Part shown: piece by piece, positions 23,701 to 33,250 of the stretch
Position numbering within the stretch: the first letter of the stretch is position 1
How the letters are laid out: each line of letters starts with the position of its first letter
Virus record (IMG/VR): IMGVR_UViG_3300021091_000235
Span: 1 to 33,408 of that record
DNA: 33,408 nt
Origin: a virus
Strand: one strand, 5' to 3'
Position numbers and translations under genes: made by a program
Notes under the pieces: model-generated
The model's database searches: none
What the model was told of the DNA's origin: nothing
The model's input: only the letters and a program-made list of their open reading frames with translations

Positions 23701-23709
23701 AACGGCCAT
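17740..23709 (-). CDS. giant virion protein with zincin motif, 1989 aa
   Basis: The N-terminus (VYAQLADGRMLEFPDGTDPV) is a motif I recall from phage virion proteins. Residues about 140-190 and 225-245 are Gly/Ala-rich and hydrophobic, and several long charged helical regions follow (380-700). An HEITH motif at 830-834 (21208-21222) matches the zinc-binding core of metallopeptidases. The C-terminal third contains a segment with a hydrophobic stretch near 1670-1700 (TTWMLAGAAGLPMFSVVMGL), in the style of polyvalent-protein-like domains. I infer an internal or ejection protein that enters the cell with DNA, possibly with peptidase activity. It is the last late gene, with its stop in the T-tract of the convergent terminator. 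Its ribosome site is weak. Confidence 0.85.
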   Translation of the reverse strand: MAVYAQLADGRMLEFPDGTDPVIIQSTVKKVIAGSIGSPSALAETKAKPESESVFRQVADVPLNIAKGVTQGVRMIADAFGAGSETSKNIKGAEDYIAGLMSAQSKNDSKEVARIMKEAEDKGVLENVKAAFKAFTVAPLDLLSSALGTSAPTLVAALGATLFAPAAAVGTVAGATALGLGAVMGAGTVKGTIYEETKKALKEAGIKDEKRIEEVALKAQEYGGKNLDMILAGAGFGALAGRTGAERQFIDSLSKRILTKAAAKEAAGTAATKEVAKEIAKEAPKTGVVAGAKKVVTEAGKEAAPEFAQAGQEKLAENIALQRVGEEEGIKALAETPTMRGVFGAATLEFLTGAALGGTLSVKEAIQIARGQGATDEEVKKLKDVIEQRKEPEIKTKVPLDAELTKDQQINALTQQLVQTRGMEEEDARKIAIKRVDELEAQDKKLADEAEEERKAKLREGLVIPDDDPRVQAYAGELLDNNVVSTKAEAIALAKKRVADEEAADAEDVTEPPVAGGGEGVSVSGRPSGGVPTEGAAPSIDTGVAGTELSAEPTVRREEAPPGAVESLEDLVAQNAKIFAELQDVIARRDEVKNARAKLSEIPDIRVPDETPPSFSGTYVEQAKQVADYAANRLKLLEAAEKQNAEKDRLKKESDKLYKEENALVDKLLESNIKIDNIQTKETPSVTEAPKTQQAKEERKAAPAEGTEVAKPAAKAEPSKSAALSGAPVNNQLLTATNATQGIAAISKTGDPLQTTLANRLRASTTNVPIVTLEEGDPVPAQIADNKILSENWDVATAMYVGPSFGTPTIYLRGASFGDRQSVNNVDALHEITHAALDRKIITAENMLETRGLVPGVAQDPLVRGYQELQETMMLAQQAYDEAVENNTIDPRVLELGNAETIDVFNNLREFAAYGTTNPAFVKFLKSVKTPDKYSSTGRDKTLFTKFVEAVRKILGLAPNQFNALVDLLDITDRLAGTKITPYRTGTAKIGAAIKQELRKRQPVEVSLTKQKLTPEEQEALKKQKEIDKKVDEAIEKLAKSRTSEEVAKQASLLYRLRNGEGVLDSLRALWKGMDYKGKSILVKGVTTDALVQWADEIPRLAEINQQLQSMSGMAQKLMGAAADLSKKINTEFSKSPELRRKLEDITKIATLSQIDPATDSSNTKLNDMYKDLGAKGQQLYKDIKQYYDDMAELYTSLLDDQIEQANIPPEAKTQLLAAVKKMYEKGERIYPYFPLTRDGSFWLAVYTGKNKEKEFYMFPTMAERDAVAKKLAEDRKTELDELLDIKKFEIGNDIRSMRLASTEPSSLLKSTFKLIDESNFTDENIRDDMKDAVYQMYLRTMPEQTFRKQFIHRKGYAGFSTDLLRDFNESSLKMSLQLARLKYAPKLRNTLASARDSIQNRPEFEPFVAEMEKRVKETLNPRIPNAADAIAGWANKLSFIYYLSGASSALLQPIGIVQTGIPILGARHGYGATAAEMAKLMKVWDSLAVTRKTATGDEVNVMPSIVNSTAVNASPKERKAVEAMLARDVTQSTYARALYDYNNIPSEKIGSPLDKTKKTVNFVLGGLMHSTERISREIIFLTSYRLSKRKNPNISEKDAIDQAVQDTNDALGNYGEYNRPMIMRNPGGKIALQFQMYPLHVTMYLVKNFKRMIAGKTKAEKAEAAKIFWGTMATTWMLAGAAGLPMFSVVMGLLGMAWNAADDDEKPKDIKDLDFEIWSRTIFLPEILGDVTIGGKKLSSIIERGLLNAFTGVDFASRTQLNDLWFRDIKETKTTRESLEAWAIEKAGPAVNMVLNWADAYEAFRNGDYQKGVEKLSPALIRNFILTHKYATEGAKNNKGAQIMSKDAFTTGELIGQAIGFRSDLLANTQNVTFKLIGIQQRIENERQKLFDNIDREYRTRDFKAYNQLITKDLVAFNKKYPSFRIDVEQLQDSLERRAKDRGESWRGLRLSEKNAALLAPAAAPSRKAVAERERQRRIEVYGTSSDK

Positions 23710-23714
23710 AATAT

Positions 23715-25361
23715 TTATGGAATGAGGTTACCTTTGGCATCGAATTTTAAAGTTGTATCACCATCGGAAGACGTAGCGCTTCTTTGTGGCGTAGCGCCAC
23801 TAGATGAAAACCTTGCACGTTCTCCATCTTCTATTTGTCTCTTACGCTCAGGAGTAGCTTCCATATATTCGGAGTCAAATTTTAATCTTCTTAATGCTTC
23901 AGATACATTTTTTGCGTTTGCCGTGCTAGCACGCATTTGACTTGCTGCTGCATTTACATTTCTGTACCCATAAATTAAATTTGTAGCATCTTTAAAAGCT
24001 TGATCTTTAATTAAAGCATCCGATAGCCGCTGATTTTGTGGCAATTTAGCGTTAGCTTCTTTTAGCTTAGCTTCAATAACCCTAGCCGATACTTGCAAAT
24101 CAGTTTTACCTTCACCTGCTTTCGCGGCTTCAATTTTTGCCAACTGTACTTGATGCATCAAGTTAGTACGATCTTCATACGCTTTCATACGAACTTGCAA
24201 GAGAGTGTCGGCGCTCTTAAGTCTTTCAGCTTGAAGCTCCTTAGCAGCCGCAAGTTTTGCTTCACTAAGCTCTTTTCTTTGCCGAAGCCCAGCAATTTTT
24301 TCTTCTGCTCCAACTTCTGCTGTTATGACATCTTTATCATATCTATACGCTTTTTCTAAATCAGCTTCTGCGCTGGCCACAAGTTCATTAGCACGTTTAG
24401 TGCGACCACGTTCTTCTTCAAAATCAGCAAGTGCTTGTTTGCGCTTGGCTTCTGCCATATACATAGCTGCTTTATTTTCGCGTTCTTCAGCCTTAGCACG
24501 TTCACCAGCAACGCCACCAGCTAGCTTAGTCATAAGCCCTGCTATACGCACACCTCTTAAATCCGCAGGAAGCGCAGCTAGGCCAGCAGCTATACCTTGC
24601 ATAGTATTAGCAGGTTTGCCACGAATAGCAGCAGCAGTTTCATCATCTAACCCAGCAATCCCTGTCTTGTACTTTTCATACTGCCCACGATCTTTTGTTT
24701 CGGCTTCTTCTAAACGCCGCTTTTTTTCTTTGGGGGAAAGCATAGCTCGTTCTCGTGCTTCTTTTAATGAAGCTAACCCACTACGAATATTTGTTATGCT
24801 TTCTTCAATTTCAGAGTCATCTTCGCTTTCAGGTTTAGAAGGCACGACAAAAGATGGACGATCTTCATTAAATGCACCCAAATCAGGTTGCACTAACCCG
24901 CGCCGAGCGTACCCTTCAACTCCACCACCATGAGCAAATACAATTCCACCACGCATCGCAGTAAACGCATCTTGTGGAAGTGGTAGCGTACTTACCCCCA
25001 TCGTGTCTCGCATCTGAGCATTTCTAGCTTGTTGCGCCATTTGGTCAATAAGCGCGGCTTTAACTCCGAGTTGTTTCTCTGCCGCCGCTAGCTGTTGAGC
25101 TTTTTGCGCTAACTCCATATCCTTCTGTTGAAAGATTGTTGAGTCACTTACCTTGTTATTCATAGCCTGCTGGCGTTGGTTAGCCGCACTTGAAGCGCCC
25201 CTTGCAGCTAACTGTTTACCCGCTGCACCGTCTGGCCCCGGCGTGACTTGTCCTGTTATTTGAGGAGGTGTGCCCCCTGCATAATTTTTCAACACCCCCC
25301 CAGACATCTTAGACATTGCTGCCTGAACTTGGGGTCCGTCAGGTGGAAATGGGATTGGCAT
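23715..25361 (-). CDS. coiled-coil probable internal virion protein
   Basis: This 548-residue protein is dominated by long charged helices (for example ENKAAMYMAEAKRKQALADF and KIAGLRQRKELSEAKLAAAK), likely coiled coil. Near residues 137-155 it carries RGGIVFAHGGGVEGYARRG, a glycine-rich phrase related to ones in the two neighbouring virion proteins. The N-terminus is Pro/Gly rich. It lies between a polyglutamine virion protein and the giant protein, in a tightly packed late operon (5 and 9 bp gaps). I infer a structural or ejected protein. No enzyme motif is seen. Confidence 0.78.
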   Translation of the reverse strand: MPIPFPPDGPQVQAAMSKMSGGVLKNYAGGTPPQITGQVTPGPDGAAGKQLAARGASSAANQRQQAMNNKVSDSTIFQQKDMELAQKAQQLAAAEKQLGVKAALIDQMAQQARNAQMRDTMGVSTLPLPQDAFTAMRGGIVFAHGGGVEGYARRGLVQPDLGAFNEDRPSFVVPSKPESEDDSEIEESITNIRSGLASLKEARERAMLSPKEKKRRLEEAETKDRGQYEKYKTGIAGLDDETAAAIRGKPANTMQGIAAGLAALPADLRGVRIAGLMTKLAGGVAGERAKAEERENKAAMYMAEAKRKQALADFEEERGRTKRANELVASAEADLEKAYRYDKDVITAEVGAEEKIAGLRQRKELSEAKLAAAKELQAERLKSADTLLQVRMKAYEDRTNLMHQVQLAKIEAAKAGEGKTDLQVSARVIEAKLKEANAKLPQNQRLSDALIKDQAFKDATNLIYGYRNVNAAASQMRASTANAKNVSEALRRLKFDSEYMEATPERKRQIEDGERARFSSSGATPQRSATSSDGDTTLKFDAKGNLIP

Positions 25362-25370
25362 TTTTACCCC

Positions 25371-27398
<2,028 letters not shown>

Positions 27399-27401
27399 GA
27401 T

Positions 27402-28349
27402 TTACCTCGGCATAAATTTGTCAGGATTAATCTGCTTACCCTGTTTGCGGTTGCCCGTTCGTGCAGCACGAATACGATCCATCATTTCGTAAAGGCGTTT
27501 CGCACCTGCGTTAGAATTTCCATTCCCAAGATGACTAACAACATCAGCAGGAATAACAAACTCGCCATCAGAAAGTGCAGCAGGTCTTTTACCGTCAATA
27601 TGCGCTGGGACTTTGTCTGCCATGCCGTCTGAGTGTCCTTTGAGGTATCGTGGTGGTAGTGCACGTCCTCCCCTCGCCATTTCCAATGACCCAATGCCAC
27701 CTCCCATCGCAGCTTTCTTAAACCCAGTAACGCCACCTGCACCTGTGACTGCTTGATACCCAGAGCTACTTTTGAATGATTTGCCTTTTGCGGCTTCACG
27801 CGCATCTTTAGCATCGTCGTAAGCCATCTTTGCAGCGGCAAGCATAGCAGCGTATTTCAGTGCATCTGTACCAGAAATACCTGTACCGAGTATTCCTTTT
27901 TTATCGGTATCAATACCAAGTTTTTTAGTGCCCGTAGAATCGTTTGGGTCACCAACAGGCACACCTGTAGCTCTTAAATTTCCATCACCTTCATTACCTG
28001 CTTGACGTTGTAGCCGAGCAGTTTCAGCAGCGGATTGGTCATTAGGATCATAAACACCAGAAGCCGCATCAACGGGGTTGTCTGCACCGACAGGCGCAAA
28101 CCCATAATCCCCACCCATTAAATCTCTAAGTAGCGCAGCGTCTTCTGGGTTAGCTTCAGCAAAAGCAGCAAAAAGTTCTGGGTCATTAAGCACATTACCC
28201 GCAAAATCTAAATCTTTATATGCAAACTCCCCCCCTGCATAATCAAGGCCACCTAGCCCTTGAAAAGGAAGAAATTCCTCAAGATCAGGAGAAAAATCGT
28301 AATCGGAGTAAATATCTCCATAATCGTCGTAATCAAAATCACCCATCAT
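27402..28349 (-). CDS. conserved virion protein, 315 aa
   Basis: The N-terminus is very acidic (DFDYDDYGDIYSDYDFSPDL). The middle is Ala-rich and helical. The C-terminus (about 238-298) is HSDGMADKVPAHIDGKRPAA followed by LSDGEFVIPADVVSHLGNGN and KRLYEMMDRIR, a motif I have often seen in environmental phage structural proteins. Just before it is GGGIGSLEMARGG (216-228), related to phrases in two other virion proteins here. Function is unknown. The acidic head and conserved basic tail suggest a protein-binding role in the particle. It overlaps the previous gene by 4 bp, and an alternative ATG is one codon downstream. Confidence 0.78.
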   Translation of the reverse strand: MMGDFDYDDYGDIYSDYDFSPDLEEFLPFQGLGGLDYAGGEFAYKDLDFAGNVLNDPELFAAFAEANPEDAALLRDLMGGDYGFAPVGADNPVDAASGVYDPNDQSAAETARLQRQAGNEGDGNLRATGVPVGDPNDSTGTKKLGIDTDKKGILGTGISGTDALKYAAMLAAAKMAYDDAKDAREAAKGKSFKSSSGYQAVTGAGGVTGFKKAAMGGGIGSLEMARGGRALPPRYLKGHSDGMADKVPAHIDGKRPAALSDGEFVIPADVVSHLGNGNSNAGAKRLYEMMDRIRAARTGNRKQGKQINPDKFMPR

Positions 28350-29494
28350 GGTCCTCCCGGCTTACGCCGCGCTGCAATTAGCGGGGCAGCAAAATTTAAA
28401 AGCTTTGTCACGGCAGCTTGCTGTTTAGGATCAAACCCCGCAGCTTGTCCAGCTTGATTTAACCCATAGTTAATCGCAGCACCTTTTACTGCTTGCCCAA
28501 CATCAAAAGGTCGGCCTGTAGCGGCAGAAGTAAGCGCGGAAGTTGCTATGGATTTAGCGGGTACCCCTAAAGAACCAAGCCCCTTAAACATATTAGGAGC
28601 AACTTTGTTAACCCCCGCACCTATTACATCGGAAGCTAACGAAGATGTAGCGCCGGTTTTAAACCCTGTAGAAAATGGTTGCCCGGATAATTTCCCAAGC
28701 CCACCACTAACAACCCCAGATACTAAAGCTTTAGCCCCAGCGTCAGCCGCAAAAGATGGAAGCCCTAAACTAGCTAATTGCCCTGCAACACCACTACCTG
28801 CTGTATTAATCCCAAGCTCGCCAAGCGCAGCACCTGCTGCACCAGCAGTCCCAGTAACCCCGCTAAGCAGCCCACTAACACCCCCAAAGGGCATAGCAAG
28901 CAAAGACCCAACTTTTAACGCTGTAGCTACATTCTTAGCATCCGGGTGCTCGCCTTTGTAATACTTAGGGTCACCAACGGGGATTAGTTTATCGCCTTTG
29001 GGTATATAAGCTTGCGCCATGCGCTCGCGCTCAGAACCCCCGGTTTTACCCCCCATGTATAAAATGACATTGCCAGAGTTAAGTTCTTCTGGCGTAAGGG
29101 AATCTAGCTCTACTTCAACAGGATTACCTTTCTCATCCTTCTTATACGCTTTGGTAAACGTGGACTTATGCCCTAACTGCTCACCAAACTTCTCCCGCAT
29201 CAAATCACTAGCGGTTTTTGCTACTTCTTCCTGCCCTACTACGTTACTTAATTCTTCCCCAGTGCCGTATATATCAACGCTTTTCTTACCAAAATCTTTT
29301 AACCCTGCAAACGGGTTAGCCAGCGCCTTCCCCGCAGTAAAGCCTGTATCAGACTTGGCACCTTTGGGTGTTGCACCATACTGCGTTGCTCGCTCCGATA
29401 GGTAGTCGTCAAGAGCTTTTTGCTGCGTAAAGCTTTGCAGCTTAGCAAGGGCAGCTTGTTGCTCAGGAGTCAGGGTTTTAGCGGAGGTGGTCAT
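28346..29494 (-). CDS. probable internal virion protein, Gly/Ala-rich
   Basis: This 382-residue protein has a charged N-terminal half (MTTSAKTLTPEQQAALAKLQ, later KSVDIYGTGEELSNVVGQEE and EVELDSLTPEELNSGN). From about residue 210 it becomes long, hydrophobic and Gly/Ala/Ser-rich (SLLAMPFGGVSGLLSGVTGT, then further such stretches). Such C-termini occur in phage proteins that insert into or cross membranes during DNA ejection. I know no family for it. It is coupled to both neighbours by ATGA overlaps in the late operon. Confidence 0.75.
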   Translation of the reverse strand: MTTSAKTLTPEQQAALAKLQSFTQQKALDDYLSERATQYGATPKGAKSDTGFTAGKALANPFAGLKDFGKKSVDIYGTGEELSNVVGQEEVAKTASDLMREKFGEQLGHKSTFTKAYKKDEKGNPVEVELDSLTPEELNSGNVILYMGGKTGGSERERMAQAYIPKGDKLIPVGDPKYYKGEHPDAKNVATALKVGSLLAMPFGGVSGLLSGVTGTAGAAGAALGELGINTAGSGVAGQLASLGLPSFAADAGAKALVSGVVSGGLGKLSGQPFSTGFKTGATSSLASDVIGAGVNKVAPNMFKGLGSLGVPAKSIATSALTSAATGRPFDVGQAVKGAAINYGLNQAGQAAGFDPKQQAAVTKLLNFAAPLIAARRKPGGP

Positions 29495-30129
29495 TCAATC
29501 CCCGAAACAAAAGTAGCAGTCACAATGACTGATGGTATCGCAGGGCGCGTCGGAGAGGAAGGGGCAGTGTAGTGTTCAATGTAGGCATTAACATTAGAAG
29601 GACGCCAGAACAGTTGCACATAGCTGTTAACCGTAAACGAATTGACATAGTTGGCGCTAGCCACTGTGTGATATGGATCGCCCACTGCCTTTCTTGGGGC
29701 CAAACCAAAACGCCTATTAGAGTCGGCAATATCAGTTCCGTTTTTTCTAAACCAAATGTCTACGTCCTGTGAGGCAGCGTCATAGTTTGCTAGCACTATG
29801 CTGTATTGAATATTGTATATCCCCGTATACCCAAACGTAATTTGGCTACTACTTTCAACAGACACACCCGTGGATAGTGAGGTGTTATTTAGTGTAACCG
29901 TATTAGCTGTGGTTGTTAAAGCTGCTATTTGATCGGTTGTGTCAAAAAAAGACCCCAGCGGAAGTTGTACGTACTGCCCACCATAGTTACCAAATAACGC
30001 AAGTAAATTATTGTTAAGCCTGTTGAAGTACAAGCGCAAGACGTTGTTAAACTGTTCTTGATAGCGCGAGTCGTACTGCCCCGGTGCCAGCGGCAGATTA
30101 GGCGAAGCAGGGTGCTCAATAAGACTCAT
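29491..30129 (-). CDS. structural protein with C1q/TNF-like jelly roll
   Basis: The 212-residue protein starts MSLIEHPASPNLPLAPGQYD with a short helical segment (YQEQFNNVLRLYFNRLNNNL) that may trimerise it, followed by a beta-rich part. The phrases SQITFGYTGIYNIQYSIVLA and YVNSFTVNSYVQLFWRPSNV are typical of C1q/TNF-like jelly-roll domains used in phage tail fibres and head decorations. I therefore infer an exposed trimeric particle protein. It is coupled by ATGA overlap to the large structural protein upstream. Confidence 0.75.
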   Translation of the reverse strand: MSLIEHPASPNLPLAPGQYDSRYQEQFNNVLRLYFNRLNNNLLALFGNYGGQYVQLPLGSFFDTTDQIAALTTTANTVTLNNTSLSTGVSVESSSQITFGYTGIYNIQYSIVLANYDAASQDVDIWFRKNGTDIADSNRRFGLAPRKAVGDPYHTVASANYVNSFTVNSYVQLFWRPSNVNAYIEHYTAPSSPTRPAIPSVIVTATFVSGIE

Positions 30130-32219
30130 CGACGACCGTCCGGTCTAATGTCAATACGTGGTGCGCCAAGCTGCCAAGTTGTACCCAAGCCATCCGAAGC
30201 AATCTTAATAATCATCTGCCGCCCACGGATTCGGGTGTAAACAATATTGGTAAATTGCTCAATCGTAACCGTCGATGTACGGGCAACTGCTTTAGAAGCC
30301 TCGGTGTTAAACCCAGACCCCGAACCATTCATGCCGTACATGGTCATCGTGACTTGAGGCGTACCCGCAGTTGACCCTTGGAATGTCAAATCCGGCACCA
30401 TACGCCATACAAACCCAAAGTTTTGACCATCTTCAATATCAAATTCGGCAGACTCAATATAAGCTTCAATAGCCGTGGGAGTACTTGTCTGGTTGTCGTC
30501 AATACCATTTTCATGATTGACTAAATTATTACTATAAGTTGCAGCTACAGGGAAAGCACGCAACCCTGAATCAATCCAAGCAGTACGCGCTAGTGAGCCG
30601 TAGTACCAAATGTCTTCTGCATAATTGTAAATTACATAAGAATCAATTGCTGTAACATCAGCCGAACAATAAAACCACCATATTTCATTAAACCCTTCAT
30701 TAGTACCAGCAAACACCTGTTGAGCTTGATCTAAATTAATATTGCCAAATATATGACGACGAAGATCACAACGAAGCGTTTGTACGCGCCCGTCATAAAG
30801 ATAAAACTTATCAACGCCCATCCAGTAAATACGCCCCGATGCAACTGCCGCAGCATTTTGGCTTATAATTGATATGTTATCTCCAACAAGTTGAGAAGAC
30901 CAAACAATCGGTGCGCCCACATATTGAATAGAATATAAAGAAGAATTTGTCCACACTATAATTTCTTGGCGGGTTTGTAGAACTGTAATAATTTCAGAAC
31001 CGCGTGATAGCCGAACAGAACCTGCTTGATTAAGCGAAGAAGGCACCCAATCCACAACTGACTCTTGATTGCCCCAGCGAATAAGCATAGGATCAAGAGT
31101 TGCGCTACCATACTCCGTTGTGCCAAACAATAATACAAATCTAGAAATATCAGATACAAGTATGTAATTTTGTAGAGTTGGCACATCCACCAGAACACTT
31201 ACACTGTGAGTGCCAGATTGAGAACCTGATGTATTAATAATTGTGCCTGTTGGAGTAGCTGAAAGATTAGCAATAACACCATCAACATTACGTAGGTAAA
31301 AAGTAGTGCCTGTAGAAAGCCCAGTAGGTAACGCACCTGTCGTGGAAAACTGCACGGCTGTACCTTCAGCAAGTATTACAGAGAACGTAGCCACACACGG
31401 AGTAGCAATAGTAAAAGTTACTGCGCCTCCAAGAGTATTGACATTTACCCCTCTAGTAGCAACACCAGTTGACGCTTCCCAATAATATAACCCACCACCA
31501 CGAGGCCCAAAAACAAGATCTTCTCCCCAATTATTGTGAGACCATAAGCGCAATGAATCTGTTTGTGACGAACCTGAACCCCATGAACCAAAACCATAAA
31601 ATCCAGATCCCCAACCTGTAAGCGGAACTTGGATTGCTGGACCTGTATTTATTTGGTATGTGGCTACAACAGCCGCACCACCTCCTGGAGAAGCAGCTAT
31701 GGCTGTGGCATTAGGTGTAACAGAGATAGTGATGGAGTAAGAATTATCGTTAATTTTTGTAAGTTGGAATTCTGTATTAAGCACTGCTGCCGTAACGTTT
31801 GTACCCCCACCACCAATAGCAACTGCGCCACTAAACGTAACAAAATCGCCTGTTATAGCACCATGACTTGTGTCTGTCACCGTTACGGTAGTGGACGCAG
31901 TGAGAGCAAACGGGTTATTGTTGATCGTTGAAGTTGCACGAATAGGCGTAATATCGTAATAAACGCCATCTTGTTCAATATAATATTTAAGGTTTGTACC
32001 TAAGCCAATTAAGTTTGTAAAACTTAAATTAACCCAGTTCCACAAGGCTCGACAAACACCTAAGAACACATTCGCAGAAATACGTGTCCAGCCCCCAATT
32101 TTTTCAGGAGTGCCTTGGCGAAATCGTACTTTATCGGATATGTACCAACCGGTTTCATTGGTATAGCGGGTATTTTCTTTATTAACCCCCGGCTTTAGTA
32201 ATATCTTCTTGAGTGGCAT
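30126..32219 (-). CDS. large phage structural protein (possible stabilisation/tail protein)
   Basis: This 697-residue protein begins MPLKKILLKPGVNKENTRYT and then WYISDKVRFRQGTPEKIGGW, a motif I associate with podovirus proteins annotated as packaged-DNA stabilisation or tail proteins related to P22 gp10. The assignment is from memory and uncertain. The rest is beta-rich, with Thr/Ser/Gly-rich regions (FALTASTTVTVTDTSHGAIT) and repeated aromatic motifs (GWGSGFYGFGSWGSGSSQ, then SHNNWGEDLVFG). No signal peptide or enzyme motif is seen. It begins one base inside the endolysin stop (TAATG). Confidence 0.65.
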   Translation of the reverse strand: MPLKKILLKPGVNKENTRYTNETGWYISDKVRFRQGTPEKIGGWTRISANVFLGVCRALWNWVNLSFTNLIGLGTNLKYYIEQDGVYYDITPIRATSTINNNPFALTASTTVTVTDTSHGAITGDFVTFSGAVAIGGGGTNVTAAVLNTEFQLTKINDNSYSITISVTPNATAIAASPGGGAAVVATYQINTGPAIQVPLTGWGSGFYGFGSWGSGSSQTDSLRLWSHNNWGEDLVFGPRGGGLYYWEASTGVATRGVNVNTLGGAVTFTIATPCVATFSVILAEGTAVQFSTTGALPTGLSTGTTFYLRNVDGVIANLSATPTGTIINTSGSQSGTHSVSVLVDVPTLQNYILVSDISRFVLLFGTTEYGSATLDPMLIRWGNQESVVDWVPSSLNQAGSVRLSRGSEIITVLQTRQEIIVWTNSSLYSIQYVGAPIVWSSQLVGDNISIISQNAAAVASGRIYWMGVDKFYLYDGRVQTLRCDLRRHIFGNINLDQAQQVFAGTNEGFNEIWWFYCSADVTAIDSYVIYNYAEDIWYYGSLARTAWIDSGLRAFPVAATYSNNLVNHENGIDDNQTSTPTAIEAYIESAEFDIEDGQNFGFVWRMVPDLTFQGSTAGTPQVTMTMYGMNGSGSGFNTEASKAVARTSTVTIEQFTNIVYTRIRGRQMIIKIASDGLGTTWQLGAPRIDIRPDGRR

Positions 32220-32728
32220 TACGTACCCCGTAGATACAAAGCTTTTTCAGCTTTACGGCGGCGCACCAATCCCGGTAATACTTTGCCCCCGCCCATAGTC
32301 CACATCATAAACGCTTCTGCTGCGCCTTCATAGTCGGCACGGTTGTTCTTTATTCTCATCGAAGACCGCTGGTAATTGCCGACTCCAGCGTTGAACGCAA
32401 AACTGACCACAGCGTCGAAGCTTGACTGACGGCCAGCAAGATTAGGAGACATTCTAAGTACACCGCGTTCAAAACGGACGAGATCATCCTCAAAAAGGCG
32501 ATCAATCTCCTCCTGCGACCAAGTGCGATTATCTTGGGCTGCGAGCGGGTAATCCTTGCGAAGGATGCCGGTATAGCCATCTTTCCTCAATACAGGTAGC
32601 TTGATTTGATCTTGGTATAAAACATGACCGTAACCAATCGTCCAGATATGAGCAGGGCATAAGTAAGGCTTAAGACTCTTACCTTCAAAACTGTGCATCA
32701 GGTCGATGCCAGCCTGCCCTGTCTTCAT
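32219..32728 (-). CDS. endolysin, GH24 lysozyme family
   Basis: This 169-residue enzyme cuts peptidoglycan at the end of infection. The catalytic triad follows the pattern Glu-8aa-Cys-5aa-Thr (E15, C24, T30 from the ATG start): FEGKSLKPYLCPAHIWTIGY. The Cys variant in place of Asp is known in the P21 R21/P1 Lyz group (E-D/C-T). The following GYGH and the SFAFNAGVGNYQ motif are typical of T4-like lysozymes. There is no clear signal-anchor, so access to the wall would depend on the holin. ATG 32728 was preferred over TTG 32740 because it overlaps the holin stop as ATGA. The order holin then endolysin is a standard lysis cassette. Confidence 0.92.
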   Translation of the reverse strand: MKTGQAGIDLMHSFEGKSLKPYLCPAHIWTIGYGHVLYQDQIKLPVLRKDGYTGILRKDYPLAAQDNRTWSQEEIDRLFEDDLVRFERGVLRMSPNLAGRQSSFDAVVSFAFNAGVGNYQRSSMRIKNNRADYEGAAEAFMMWTMGGGKVLPGLVRRRKAEKALYLRGT

Positions 32729-33228
32729 TTTTTCTGCCAACTACGGGAACCAAACCAAAACCCAATGATGCCGCCAAGCATTGCCATTTCATCGTCGGAA
32801 AAAATAATCGCACTGACTCGGATCAAGTCGTCAATGTTTTGCACAAGATGAGGGTGCTGCCAGACGTAATACGCAAGCACAGCGTTGATAGCAATAAGTT
32901 CAAGAATGAGCAAGTAAGTGACGTTAGGCCGCACCGTACCAATGTAATTCACCACCCACTTGCTGGACTTCTCAATGATCTGCTTGTCGTGATCCAGTGC
33001 TGCAATTGTCATTTGAGCGTCAGTCTGCATGGCGATCTGGTCGGTGCGTATTTCTTCCACACGCTGCTGGGCTATGTAACCTTCTTTAGCTAGCGCAAGT
33101 TCACGCTCTGATTGCATCCTCGCAAGCTCAAGCTCATGGGCTTGGTCGGCTTTGTTTTGGAAGTAATCAAGCAGTTTGGGCAGGCCCGAGATCAGCAGCC
33201 CACCGAGTGTGGAGAGGAGTGAGAGCAT
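32725..33228 (-). CDS. holin, three-transmembrane GTA-type
   Basis: The 167-residue protein has a short hydrophobic N-terminus (MLSLLSTLGGLLISGLPKLL), a long charged helix (ADQAHELELARMQSERELAL and on), and two hydrophobic segments near the end (VTYLLILELIAINAVLAYYV and AMLGGIIGFWFGSRSW). This layout and the WFGSR ending resemble the GTA_holin_3TM family of phage and gene-transfer-agent holins. Holins let the endolysin reach the wall. The ATG at 33228 follows GGGGAAG and lies 22 bp after the previous gene. An upstream ATG at 33300 would overlap that gene and was rejected. A central charged coil longer than a simple holin loop is notable. Confidence 0.8.
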   Translation of the reverse strand: MLSLLSTLGGLLISGLPKLLDYFQNKADQAHELELARMQSERELALAKEGYIAQQRVEEIRTDQIAMQTDAQMTIAALDHDKQIIEKSSKWVVNYIGTVRPNVTYLLILELIAINAVLAYYVWQHPHLVQNIDDLIRVSAIIFSDDEMAMLGGIIGFWFGSRSWQKK

Positions 33229-33250
33229 TATTTCTTCCCCATCTTTTTTT

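Noticed and set aside
17755-25300. Many open frames on the + strand opposite the late genes (for example around 21518, 22070, 24325 and 28548).
   Set aside because: They are complements of Ala/Gly/Ser-rich coding sequence, have no ribosome sites and no recognisable domains.
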